A stretch of DNA of 64,000 nt from Ereboglobus sp. PH5-10 (GTDB taxonomy: Bacteria; Verrucomicrobiota; Verrucomicrobiia; Opitutales; Opitutaceae), in assembly GCF_029504735.1 (NCBI RefSeq), contig NZ_JAQFIP010000002.1:310001-374000 (forward strand), read 5' to 3'. Of this stretch, positions 24,413 to 32,738 are shown piece by piece. Position numbers and translations under genes: made by a program. Every line of letters begins with the position of its first letter. The first letter of the stretch is position 1. The notes below the pieces were generated by a model that saw only the letters and a program-made list of their open reading frames with translations, was not told where the DNA came from and did no database searches.

Positions 24413-26149
24413 ATGAAGAAACAAAACAATACCCCGCGAAAAACTGCGCCTGAAAACGCATCCCCCGCCCGCCATGTCCTCCGCCGCCTGCGCATCGTCG
24501 CGGCGTTCGCGAGTATTCTGATCGCGCTCGCCGCGTTCATCGACTTCCGCGATCTCGTTCCCAATCACCTCAAGCACGTTTACACATCGGCTCAGTTCGT
24601 GCCCTCGGTGCTCACGTTCGCGACCGCGTTCCACGCCACCGCGCTCGCGTGCCTGCTCATCCTCGCGCTCACGTTTGCGTTCGGGCGCGTCTATTGCTCG
24701 GTGATTTGTCCGCTCGGGATTTTGCAGGATGTCATTTCACGCATCTCCGCAAAAATCCGCCGCAAACCGCCCTACAAACTTCCCGCCAAAAAAGCGCACA
24801 ACACGCTTCGCCACGCGATTCTCGCCGCCACGCTCCTCGCCATCGTCGCCGGCTGGGGCGGCGTCGCGCTCGCGTGGCTCGATCCCTACAGCCATTTCGG
24901 ACGCTTCGCCTCGACGCTCTTCCGTCCGCTCGCTGTGGTCGCCAACAACATCGCCGCCACCGTCGCCAACGCGCTCGGCCACCCCGCCGCCATTCCGCAG
25001 GTCAACGTCAGCTTCGCCGCCGCGGGCGCGCTCCTGCCCCCGCTCCTCATTTTCATCGCCGTCGCGATCATGGCCGCCAAACGCGGACGCCTCTGGTGCA
25101 ACACCGTCTGCCCCGTCGGCACGCTGCTCGGCCTCGTCTCGCGCCGCGCGCTCTGGCGCGTCAGCATCGACAAGACAGCCTGCGTAAAATGCGGCGACTG
25201 CCTGCGCGCCTGCAAGGCGCAGTGCATCGACCTGCGCGCCGCCGAGATCGATTTCTCGCGCTGCGTCGCCTGCTACGATTGCATCTCCGTGTGCGACGAG
25301 GGCGGCGTGAAATACCGCTGGCACGGCGTGTCCGCGCGACGGGAACCGCGCGGAATTTCAAATCGCAACTCGCAAATCCCAAATTCCATCGCCCGTCCGC
25401 CTTCGCGCGCCAACCGCCGCGCCTTTATTTCCACGGCGATGGCCGGCACGCTCGCAACCGTCGGGGCGACCGCGCTTCTTGCCTCGCGCGGCATCGCGCA
25501 AAACGGCGGGCGACAAGGCAAGGGGCCAAAAGGCCCGGGCCAGCACGGGCAAGGACACGGACGCGGGCGCGATTTTTCAAAACTCGACAATCCCGAAGTC
25601 GTCGCGCCGCCCGGCGCGCAAAGCGTCGCGCGCATCCTCTCGCAATGCACCGCGTGCCAGCTCTGCGTGAGCGCGTGCCCGAGCCACGTGCTCGAACCCG
25701 CGTTTCTCGAATACGGAAATCTCGCCGGCCTCATGAAGCCGCGCCTCAATTTCGACAAGAGTTTTTGCAATTTTGACTGCACCGTCTGCTCCGACGTCTG
25801 CCCCGACGGCACGATCCTGCATCTCGCCAGGGACGCCAAGCACACCACGCGCATCGGCCTCGCCCACACGGCGCACCCGCGCTGCATCATTGTCAAGGAC
25901 GGCACCGCCTGCGGCGCCTGCGCCGAGCACTGTCCCACGGGGGCGTTGCAAATGAAAAAGCCACCCGGCCATGCCGACGCCGTGCCGGTGGTCGATCCGC
26001 GCTACTGCATCGGATGCGGCGCGTGCCAATACGCCTGCCCGGTGACGCCGAAGGCGATTGTCATAAGCGGAATCGCAAAACACGAAACCGCCGAAAAGCT
26101 CGTGCAGGAACAAGTCGCCCCCACGACCACCGACGATTTTGCGTTCTGA
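24413..26149 (+). CDS. NapH-like membrane polyferredoxin fused to a Tat-type ferredoxin
   Basis: A 578-residue iron-sulfur protein. The N-terminal half resembles NapH/YccM: membrane helices (about 20-40, 60-85, 120-140, 215-235), Cys motifs CSVICPLG and CNTVCPVG, then two ferredoxin clusters (CVKCGDCLRACKAQC, CVACYDCISVC). After a short linker comes an internal twin-arginine-like signal, NRRAFISTAMAGTLATVGAT (about 332-351), and a NapG-like part with four more Cys clusters (for example CTACQLCVSACP, CIGCGACQYACP). It probably carries electrons from quinol to a periplasmic acceptor. Start ATG 24413 is preferred over GTG 24383, which lies in a repetitive stretch. The linker DNA resembles the intergenic palindromic elements (see 25336-25392), suggesting that two ORFs were joined. 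Confidence 0.85.
   Translation: MKKQNNTPRKTAPENASPARHVLRRLRIVAAFASILIALAAFIDFRDLVPNHLKHVYTSAQFVPSVLTFATAFHATALACLLILALTFAFGRVYCSVICPLGILQDVISRISAKIRRKPPYKLPAKKAHNTLRHAILAATLLAIVAGWGGVALAWLDPYSHFGRFASTLFRPLAVVANNIAATVANALGHPAAIPQVNVSFAAAGALLPPLLIFIAVAIMAAKRGRLWCNTVCPVGTLLGLVSRRALWRVSIDKTACVKCGDCLRACKAQCIDLRAAEIDFSRCVACYDCISVCDEGGVKYRWHGVSARREPRGISNRNSQIPNSIARPPSRANRRAFISTAMAGTLATVGATALLASRGIAQNGGRQGKGPKGPGQHGQGHGRGRDFSKLDNPEVVAPPGAQSVARILSQCTACQLCVSACPSHVLEPAFLEYGNLAGLMKPRLNFDKSFCNFDCTVCSDVCPDGTILHLARDAKHTTRIGLAHTAHPRCIIVKDGTACGACAEHCPTGALQMKKPPGHADAVPVVDPRYCIGCGACQYACPVTPKAIVISGIAKHETAEKLVQEQVAPTTTDDFAF
25336..25392. repeat. Palindromic-element-like sequence inside the polyferredoxin gene
   Basis: A CCGCGCG...CGCGCGG hairpin (about 25332-25352) is followed by an arm of words aatcgcaactcg/caaatccc (about 25353-25387). 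This is the same order, hairpin then A-rich arm, as the right half of the elements at 2030-2139 and 16884-16992. It encodes the linker GISNRNSQIPNSI exactly between the NapH-like and Tat-ferredoxin halves. Confidence 0.55.
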
Positions 26150-26196
26150 GCACGGATTTCCCGAGCAATTCTAAAAACGTCCCCGCGCGTTGAGCC

Positions 26197-27804
26197 TCAA
26201 CGATTGAGGATTTCGGCGAGCGGAATTTTTTGGAAAACCATGTTTGCGGCACCGGCTTCGTAGAGAATGCCGATGGTTTGTTCGTCAACCGAGGTGAGGC
26301 ACGAGTAGGCGCTGCGTTTTTCCTCGTTGAGCAAAATCCAGTGGCGCGCCGGCCATGTGGCGCCGTTGTCGAAACTGACCTTGATGGTCATTTTTTCCCG
26401 CGCCTTCTTGGAGTTCGGATTGGCAAACAGCAGGATGCTTTTCCGCGAACCGTCGGGGGCGGTGTATTCATGGCGATGAAGCGCGGCCATGCAGCCCGGC
26501 TCGACCAGCGCGCCGGACGAGGGATGTTCCCGCCACGTCTTTCCAAGATCGTGCGTGACCGTAACCGCGCGGCTGCCCTGGTCGCGGCCTCTGCGGGAGT
26601 TGAGCATGATGGAACCGTCGTCGAGTTGGACGATTTGATTTTCGTTGGAACCGGAATAAGCGGGATGGCTGGCGGACCATGTTTTCCCGGCATCGCGACT
26701 CAAAACGATGTTTGAAAAGGCGAGCCCCTTCTCGTCCCGCCCCTGGGCGGGCATAACAAGGGTGCCGTCCTTCAACATGATGCCGCGTCCGGGCGCGGGT
26801 GCGAACAGCCACCATTCCTCCTTTTTTAACGCGCGGGTGAGGTTTTTCGGCGGCGACCAGGTGCGTCCGTCATCGGTGCTTTTGGCTAGAAGAAATTGGG
26901 AGGTTTGTTTCACGCCAAAACCCGGTTGCGAGCTTTTCGCGCGCCATTGATGCGTCCACTCGGTGGAATTTTCGCTCAGCCCTTCAATCCAACGACCCTC
27001 CGCGTCGAGCAGTCCGTGCATCCACAAGCCCGCGACATAAACGTCGCCAGTGCGATCATCCACGAGGATGCAGGCATCGCTCACGCCGTTGTATCTTTGC
27101 GGGAGGCCGCCCCATTCGCCCATGTCGAGCACGATGCGCATGGGCTCCCAATTTTGCCCCCCATCGGTGCTGCGGCTCAGGCCGATGTCGATGTCCCCCT
27201 GGAGGTCTCGCGATTTCTCCCTGCGCACGTCGTATATGGCGAGCAGCGTGCCCTTGGGCGTAGTGACGATGCCGGGAATCCGGAAGCGCGCAACGCCGTC
27301 GTCCCCTGCCTGACGAACCGCGACACCCACGCGCAATCCCGGCGCGGGCATGGCGGCCCCGGCGATGCGTTTTCCGTCGATTTGCATCCATGCGCACGAG
27401 ACGTTGATTCGGTTGAGCAAATCGGCGCTTGGTTTGAGACGGATGGAGATTTTGAAAACGCCCGGTGGAACGCCCGCCGCCTGCGAGCCTGCGAACACCA
27501 TTTCCCCCGCGACGGGCGCGCGCGTTTCACCGAACGGATGGCTTTTTTTGTCGCGCCCCGCATAGTGAATGCGAACCGATGCGATGTCGTTGAGGTCGGT
27601 CGTTCCGTCGAGATTGATTGCGATTTTTTCGACGGTGCACGGGTGCTCGTTGTTGAGCCGGATTTCAAGCGCGGTGTTGTTTTGAGCCAGTGTGAGAACC
27701 GGCGCTTCGCGACGGGAGAATCGGGGTTCGATATTCTTGGCGTGCGCAAGTGTCGCGCAGGCCAGGGTGAGCAATATTATAACAAGCGTGCGGTGAGTTT
27801 TCAT
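26197..27804 (-). CDS. Secreted exo-alpha-sialidase (BNR/GH33-like)
   Basis: A 535-residue sialidase that would release terminal sialic acid from host glycans. The start at 27804 gives a Sec signal peptide (MKTHRTLVIILLTLACATLAHA); the upstream in-frame extension to 27879 lacks this. An N-terminal sialidase-associated beta domain (about 35-145) precedes the catalytic propeller, which has the FRIP motif at about 174-177 (ARFRIPGIVTT) and five Asp-box-like motifs: STDGGQNW, STDDGRTW, SRDAGKTW, THDLGKTW and SFDNGATW. It ends ANMVFQKIPLAEILNR. Downstream it converges with the polyferredoxin gene. A sialidase supports an animal-gut or mucin-rich niche. Confidence 0.92.
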   Translation of the reverse strand: MKTHRTLVIILLTLACATLAHAKNIEPRFSRREAPVLTLAQNNTALEIRLNNEHPCTVEKIAINLDGTTDLNDIASVRIHYAGRDKKSHPFGETRAPVAGEMVFAGSQAAGVPPGVFKISIRLKPSADLLNRINVSCAWMQIDGKRIAGAAMPAPGLRVGVAVRQAGDDGVARFRIPGIVTTPKGTLLAIYDVRREKSRDLQGDIDIGLSRSTDGGQNWEPMRIVLDMGEWGGLPQRYNGVSDACILVDDRTGDVYVAGLWMHGLLDAEGRWIEGLSENSTEWTHQWRAKSSQPGFGVKQTSQFLLAKSTDDGRTWSPPKNLTRALKKEEWWLFAPAPGRGIMLKDGTLVMPAQGRDEKGLAFSNIVLSRDAGKTWSASHPAYSGSNENQIVQLDDGSIMLNSRRGRDQGSRAVTVTHDLGKTWREHPSSGALVEPGCMAALHRHEYTAPDGSRKSILLFANPNSKKAREKMTIKVSFDNGATWPARHWILLNEEKRSAYSCLTSVDEQTIGILYEAGAANMVFQKIPLAEILNR

Positions 27805-27862
27805 TTTAATGCGGGTAAATGCGCGCGCAAGAAACGCGCGTCTCATAACGGCGGCGGGCAAC

Positions 27863-27893
27863 AAAAAACGCGAACTCAATGTTCGCGTTTTTT
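27863..27893 (-). terminator. Bidirectional intrinsic terminator after ftsH
   Basis: CGCGAAC (27869-27875), a 5-nt loop and GTTCGCG (27881-27887), flanked by A6 on the left and T6 on the right. On the - strand it lies just after the ftsH stop and before the sialidase start, separating the two units. Confidence 0.85.
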
Positions 27894-27899
27894 ATTTCG

Positions 27900-29939
27900 T
27901 CAAGCCGGATTGGGCGCGGTTTTTGGAAGCCCGCCGTCGTCGGAGGCGGGTTTTGTGGACGCGGGTTTTGGCTCGGCGGGTTTTTCCGCGGGCTTCGACA
28001 TGGATTCGTTGATCACGGGGGATTTTATTTCGCCGTGCTGAAGGATTTCCATGATGTGCTTGCCCTCGAGCGTCTCGTATTCGATGAGTGCCTGCGCGAT
28101 CTTGTCGAGCGCCTCGCGGTGCTCGTTGATGATCGTTTCGGCGCGATCATATTGGAGCGAGATGATTTTCGAGATGGCGTCGTCAACCTTGCGGGCGGTG
28201 TCCTCGCTGATGTGTTGCGAGCGCGTGATGTCGCGGCCGAGAAAAACGGTGTCCTGATCCTGCCCGAGCGCGATGGGGCCGAGATCGCTCATGCCGTAAT
28301 CGCAAACCATGGAGCGCGCGGTGGCGGTCGCCTGCTTGATGTCCGCGGCGGCGCCGGTGCTGATTTCGTGGGTCACGAGTTTTTCGGCAATGCGCCCGCC
28401 CATCGCCATGCAGATGTAATCGAGCAGGCGTTTTTTGGACATGGAGCGGATGTCCTTGGTGGGAAGCGTGGCGACAAAACCGAGCGCGCGTCCGCGCGGC
28501 AAAATCGTGGCCTTGTAAATGGGGAGCGTGCCGTCGTCGAGGACGGCCTGGAGGACGGCGTGTCCGGCCTCGTGCCATGCGGTGGATTTTTTCTCCTCGT
28601 CGTCCATCAGCTTGCGGCGTTCGCGGCCCCAGATGACTTTGTCTCGCGCATCAATAATATCGACCATCTCGACGCGCTTCTTGTTGCGGCGGGCGGCGAG
28701 GAGCGTGCCCTCGTTGAGAAGGTTGGCGAGGTCGGCGCCGGAAAGCCCGGAGGTGCCGCGCGCGATGGCGTTGAGATCGACGTCGTCGGAGAGGGAAATC
28801 TTGCGGGCGTGCACGCGAAGGATTTGTTCGCGGCCAATGAGGTCGGGCACATCAACGTGAACCTGACGGTCGAAACGTCCGGGACGCAGCAGCGCCTGGT
28901 CGAGAACATCGGGGCGGTTGGTCGCGGCGATGATAATGACGCCCTCGGTGGTGTCGAAACCGTCCATCTCGACGAGGAGCGAGTTGAGTGTTTGCTCGCG
29001 CTCATCGTTGCCGCCGCCGAGTCCCGCGCCGCGCTGGCGACCGACGGCGTCGATTTCGTCGATGAAGATGAGGCAGGGCGCGTTTTTGCGGCCTTGCTCA
29101 AACATGTCGCGCACGCGGCTGGCGCCGACGCCGACAAACATTTCGACAAAGTCGGAGCCGCTGATCGAGAAGAACGGCACATCGGCCTCGCCCGCGACGG
29201 CCTTGGCGAGAAGCGTTTTGCCCGTGCCCGGAGGGCCAACCATGAGGATGCCCTTCGGAATCTTGCCGCCCATGCGGGTGAACTTTTTCGGGTCCTTCAG
29301 AAAATCGACAACCTCGGAAACTTCCTCCTTGGCCTCGTCGCAACCGGCGACTTCGGCGAAGGTGATTTTGTCGCGATCGCGCGTGAGGAGCTTGGCGCGG
29401 CTTTTGCCAAAACTCATCGCGCCCTTGCCCGCGTTGCGGAGCTGGCGGAAAAAGAGGAAATAAATGACGGCAATCAGCACGCCGAACATGAGCAGTTGCG
29501 AGCCGATGGTTTCAAACCAGCTCGAGCTTTGTTTCTCGGTGTAGAGGCCGGAGTGCTGGAGGACTTCGAGATTTTTGTCCGTGAGCCGGCCTTCGGCAAC
29601 GAAACGGGTCGGTTTGGGCGCGCCAGGCTTTAACGTGAGCCCGTCGGGGAGCTTGGCGTCCTGGACGAGCTCGCCGCTGATTGTCATCCAATCGCGTCCG
29701 CCGGCGAGCTTGGGCTCGATGACACCGCTCTTGATCTGGTTCACCTGGGTGAGATTAACGACCTGCTGGATGTTGAGCTTGGCAGTTTCGCCGCTGCTGC
29801 CCATGCGCCCGCCGAACATGTAAAGAGCCGCGCACGCGGCAATGAGGCCGAACCAAATGATCCAGACCTTCGGCTGGAAGCCTTCCGGCGGAAGGCTTTT
29901 CAGGGGACGGCGTTTTTTGTCGTTTTTGGGTTCTGGCAT
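27900..29939 (-). CDS. ftsH: ATP-dependent zinc metalloprotease FtsH
   Basis: A 679-residue membrane AAA+ protease for membrane and regulatory protein turnover. Two N-terminal membrane segments (about 25-44 and 144-163) bracket a periplasmic domain. The AAA module has Walker A GPPGTGKT (about 235-242), Walker [12 protein letters not shown] and the SRH with [15 protein letters not shown]. The peptidase zinc motif HEAGH is at about 455. The C-terminus is Pro/Lys/Ala-rich ([19 protein letters not shown]), longer than in E. coli and probably disordered. The gene starts 4 bp after the tilS stop; the tilS-ftsH pair is a common bacterial arrangement. Confidence 0.97.
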   Translation of the reverse strand: MPEPKNDKKRRPLKSLPPEGFQPKVWIIWFGLIAACAALYMFGGRMGSSGETAKLNIQQVVNLTQVNQIKSGVIEPKLAGGRDWMTISGELVQDAKLPDGLTLKPGAPKPTRFVAEGRLTDKNLEVLQHSGLYTEKQSSSWFETIGSQLLMFGVLIAVIYFLFFRQLRNAGKGAMSFGKSRAKLLTRDRDKITFAEVAGCDEAKEEVSEVVDFLKDPKKFTRMGGKIPKGILMVGPPGTGKTLLAKAVAGEADVPFFSISGSDFVEMFVGVGASRVRDMFEQGRKNAPCLIFIDEIDAVGRQRGAGLGGGNDEREQTLNSLLVEMDGFDTTEGVIIIAATNRPDVLDQALLRPGRFDRQVHVDVPDLIGREQILRVHARKISLSDDVDLNAIARGTSGLSGADLANLLNEGTLLAARRNKKRVEMVDIIDARDKVIWGRERRKLMDDEEKKSTAWHEAGHAVLQAVLDDGTLPIYKATILPRGRALGFVATLPTKDIRSMSKKRLLDYICMAMGGRIAEKLVTHEISTGAAADIKQATATARSMVCDYGMSDLGPIALGQDQDTVFLGRDITRSQHISEDTARKVDDAISKIISLQYDRAETIINEHREALDKIAQALIEYETLEGKHIMEILQHGEIKSPVINESMSKPAEKPAEPKPASTKPASDDGGLPKTAPNPA

Positions 29940-29943
29940 TTCG

Positions 29944-31413
29944 TTATTTCTGTGAATTGTGTAAAGACTTTGGAAACAAGGTGCGGGTTCCGCGACGATA
30001 TGTCAAATGCAGCGCCTGTTGTGTATGCGCCGTGATCTTCCAAGCGTCGGCGGGAGGAATACCCGGAACCCAGAGAATTTCAGCGACGTCCGTTTGTTTG
30101 TCACGGACAAAACAAACAACCGGCAGCGCCAGCCGGCGCGCATGCGGAATTTTACGATTTATGAGCAGATCGGAAATTTTAGCCGAACCAGGCGCGCCAA
30201 GCGGTTGATAACGGTCACCGGGCTGCAAGGAGCGGACGACAAGGCCGCCCGGCCCGGGCGAAACAAAAACCGCGCCACTCGGATCATGGCGGCCCGAGAG
30301 GATTTCGTCACGAAGTTCGCCGGTGAGCGCAATAGGCTCCGCCGCAAGTGTCGCGCCGTCGGGCAGGCTGAGCACGAAAGGCGCGGTGGCGGAAAAGTTG
30401 AATGAGGGGACGGTGCCCGCGGGCGGCTCGATGCTCAGGATGCCATTTTCAAAAACAGCAACGGCATCGCCAACACTCGTCCGTTTTGCAGCAGCGCCGC
30501 CGGGATTCTCGCAAATGGCGAGAAGTGCCTCGAAGCCGGCGCGCGCGAGTTCGGAGGCGGGATGCCAGCGACGAAGCGCGCGTCGAAGCAAGGCGCGGGG
30601 TTTGCCCGCGAGCGCGCGCAAGTCGAGCGAACGGGGCGTGAACGCGGACGCGGGAAGCAACTCGTCGAGCCACGCGTCGAGCGCGGCGGCATCCTCCTCG
30701 AGAAGCTCGCGCGTGAGCGCGGCACCGGCAAGCGCGTCGTTGTTTTGGGACGCGGCGATGAACGCGGGCAGCATGTCGCGGCGAATGCGATTGCGAAAAA
30801 AATCCCCCTCGCGATTGGTCGCGTCCTCGCGCCACGCGACCCCGCGCGCTCGAAGCGCGCCGGTGATTTCGCGCTTCGAAAGCGCGAGGAGCGGACGAAG
30901 AAATACGCGCCCGTTCGCATGCGCGTGAACCGGGCGCGGCGCCGCAAGCCCGGCGGTGCTGCTGCCGCGCGCCAGCCGCATGAGCTGTGTTTCGGCGATG
31001 TCGTCAAGTTGGTGGCCGAGCCAAAGCACGCGCGCGCCGAGGGCGGTCATTTGTTGGTCGAAAAAACCATGACGCTGTTCGCGCGCCCCGGCCTCGCTGG
31101 CGTTTGTGTCGGCGCGCTCCCAATGGCCAACCCGCAATTCCACGCCGCGCGCGGCGCAAACATCACGGCAAAATTGCTCGTCCCCGTCGCTGGCCTCGCC
31201 GCGCAAGTGATGGTTAAAATGGAGCGCGACAATTTTCCGCTCCGGCCAGTGCTCGCGCAGCGTGATGAGAAGCGCGAGCGAATCCGCCCCGCCCGAAAAC
31301 GCCACGCACCAGGGCGCGCCTCCGTCCGCTTGCGCATCCGCCCGCGCAAGCGCGGCGGGATGCAGCGCGGTGCGGGGAAAAAGCGGCGTGGCGTTTGGAT
31401 TGATGGCGGGCAT
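29944..31413 (-). CDS. tilS: tRNA(Ile)-lysidine synthase TilS
   Basis: A 489-residue enzyme that converts C34 of tRNA-Ile(CAU) to lysidine, allowing AUA reading. The ATP-binding PP-loop SGGADS is at about 40-45 (VAFSGGADSLALL), followed by VALHFNHHLRG, GHQLDDIAETQLMRLARGS, and LLALSKREI with the TilS-type DATNREGDFFRNRIR motif. The C-terminal TilS domain with GDRYQPLGAPGSAKISDLL and the IPHARRLALPVV pattern is present. The start at 31413 (MPAINPNATPLF) is preferred; an in-frame extension to 31548 adds unrelated residues. Immediately upstream of ftsH. Confidence 0.93.
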   Translation of the reverse strand: MPAINPNATPLFPRTALHPAALARADAQADGGAPWCVAFSGGADSLALLITLREHWPERKIVALHFNHHLRGEASDGDEQFCRDVCAARGVELRVGHWERADTNASEAGAREQRHGFFDQQMTALGARVLWLGHQLDDIAETQLMRLARGSSTAGLAAPRPVHAHANGRVFLRPLLALSKREITGALRARGVAWREDATNREGDFFRNRIRRDMLPAFIAASQNNDALAGAALTRELLEEDAAALDAWLDELLPASAFTPRSLDLRALAGKPRALLRRALRRWHPASELARAGFEALLAICENPGGAAAKRTSVGDAVAVFENGILSIEPPAGTVPSFNFSATAPFVLSLPDGATLAAEPIALTGELRDEILSGRHDPSGAVFVSPGPGGLVVRSLQPGDRYQPLGAPGSAKISDLLINRKIPHARRLALPVVCFVRDKQTDVAEILWVPGIPPADAWKITAHTQQALHLTYRRGTRTLFPKSLHNSQK

Positions 31414-31481
31414 TTTTGGATGAGCTCGTAAATGAACCCCGCAATGCAAACCCGCGAATACCGCCGGGCAAGCAGATACAA

Positions 31482-32633
31482 TCACCGCGGCAAATACGTG
31501 CCGCAGGATTCGCGCACGACGAGGCGCGGTGTGGCCAGGAACGCGCACGCCGGCGCGAGCGGGTTGTTGATGCGGCGCATCATCGCCTCAAACGCCAGCG
31601 CCGCCACCTCGTCGCCGGGCTGGTGGATTGTCGTCAGCGGCACCGCGACCAGCGTCGCGTATTTCGCGTCGTCAAAACCGGCCACGCGCAAATCGCCCGG
31701 CACGCGGATGCCCAGTTTGATCAGCGACTGGAGCAGTTGCGCCGCCGTGCGGTCGTTGGCGCAAATGCACGCGTCCCATTTCTTTCGCGCAAAAACCGAC
31801 CGCACAAACTTCGCGTCCGCCGGGTTGCCCTCGATCACATCGCCCCTGGTTTCGGCATTCGCGCGCGCCATCGCCTCCCGCATGCCCGCGATGCGCGCCG
31901 CAACCGTGGAGGCGGAATACGGTTTTGTGAAAAACGCGATGCGGCGGCAGCCAAGCAGGAGCAGGTGCGAGGCAATTTTATAACCCGCCGCAAAATTGTC
32001 CATGGACGCCAGGTCGAACCCGCTCCGCTGCGGATATTTCTCAATGTCACGGTCCACCAGCACAATTGCGATTCCCGCCTCAGTCAGCCGCGACACGATG
32101 CGATGGTTCACCTCCGACTGTGTTTTTGAAAGCTCCAGGGGCGCGAAAAAAACGCCCGCCATCCGGCGCTCGATATAGTCGGAGCACATCCGCTCGGCCT
32201 GCTCCGATTCGTCCTTGATTCGCGCGCCGGGTGAAAGGTTCGGCGGAGAGGCTTTGCTCCATGCGATGTCGATGCCATGCGCGCGCGCCAGACTCGCGAG
32301 TTGTCCGCAGATTTTCTCGAAAATCTCAGTTGATTCCCACTGGGGCATGAGAATGCCAAGCGTCGGCCTGCCCGTCACCGCCTTGGGCTGGCTCGCGACA
32401 AAGGAGCCGGCGCCCGCCCGGCGTTCCACCAAGCCCGCGTCCGCGAGATCCCGCAAGGCGCGTCCCGCCGTCGGGCGTGACACACCATAACTTTTGACGA
32501 GCGCCGACTCGCTCGGCAGCCGATGCCCCGGCGCATATTGGCCGGAAAGGATTTTTTCGCGCAATACCGCCGCGATGCGCATGTATTTCGGGTTGGTGTC
32601 TCCGGGAAGTTTTTGATGCCTCAAAGCTGACAT
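31482..32633 (-). CDS. GntR-LacI type transcription regulator of the fructan locus
   Basis: A 383-residue regulator: an N-terminal winged HTH of the GntR family (about 15-80, ILSGQYAPGHRLPSESALVK and VSRPTAGRALRDLADAGLVE), joined to a LacI-type periplasmic-binding fold for sugar sensing (about 95-380, with GILMPQWESTEIF, LRVAGFDDAKYATLVAVPLT and IHQPGDEVAALAFE). This AraR-like layout usually represses carbohydrate genes until an inducer binds. It is divergent from the GH32-like gene at 32739, and a candidate operator overlaps its start (32633-32660). Inferred role: controls the fructan genes and itself. Confidence 0.9.
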   Translation of the reverse strand: MSALRHQKLPGDTNPKYMRIAAVLREKILSGQYAPGHRLPSESALVKSYGVSRPTAGRALRDLADAGLVERRAGAGSFVASQPKAVTGRPTLGILMPQWESTEIFEKICGQLASLARAHGIDIAWSKASPPNLSPGARIKDESEQAERMCSDYIERRMAGVFFAPLELSKTQSEVNHRIVSRLTEAGIAIVLVDRDIEKYPQRSGFDLASMDNFAAGYKIASHLLLLGCRRIAFFTKPYSASTVAARIAGMREAMARANAETRGDVIEGNPADAKFVRSVFARKKWDACICANDRTAAQLLQSLIKLGIRVPGDLRVAGFDDAKYATLVAVPLTTIHQPGDEVAALAFEAMMRRINNPLAPACAFLATPRLVVRESCGTYLPR

Positions 32634-32660
32634 GACAAATATGCAACCTGTCTTGTCAGG
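32633..32660. promoter_or_regulatory. Candidate operator between the regulator and the GH32 gene
   Basis: TGACAA (32633-32638) and TTGTCA (32653-32658) form an inverted repeat, and CCTGTCTTGTCAGG (32647-32660) is a near-palindrome within it. It lies at the divergent regulator start, about 80 bp before the GH32 start. This is a plausible site for the GntR-LacI regulator. Confidence 0.45.
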
Positions 32661-32738
32661 AATATGGCAGGCTGCGCAAGAATGTAATTGGCAGCCGTGC
32701 GCGCGACGGGGATTTGTGGAGCAAGTTCATTCCCTGCC

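Noticed and set aside
27879-29633. A 584-residue + strand frame
   Set aside because: It lies wholly opposite ftsH, whose motifs are unambiguous; a shadow frame.
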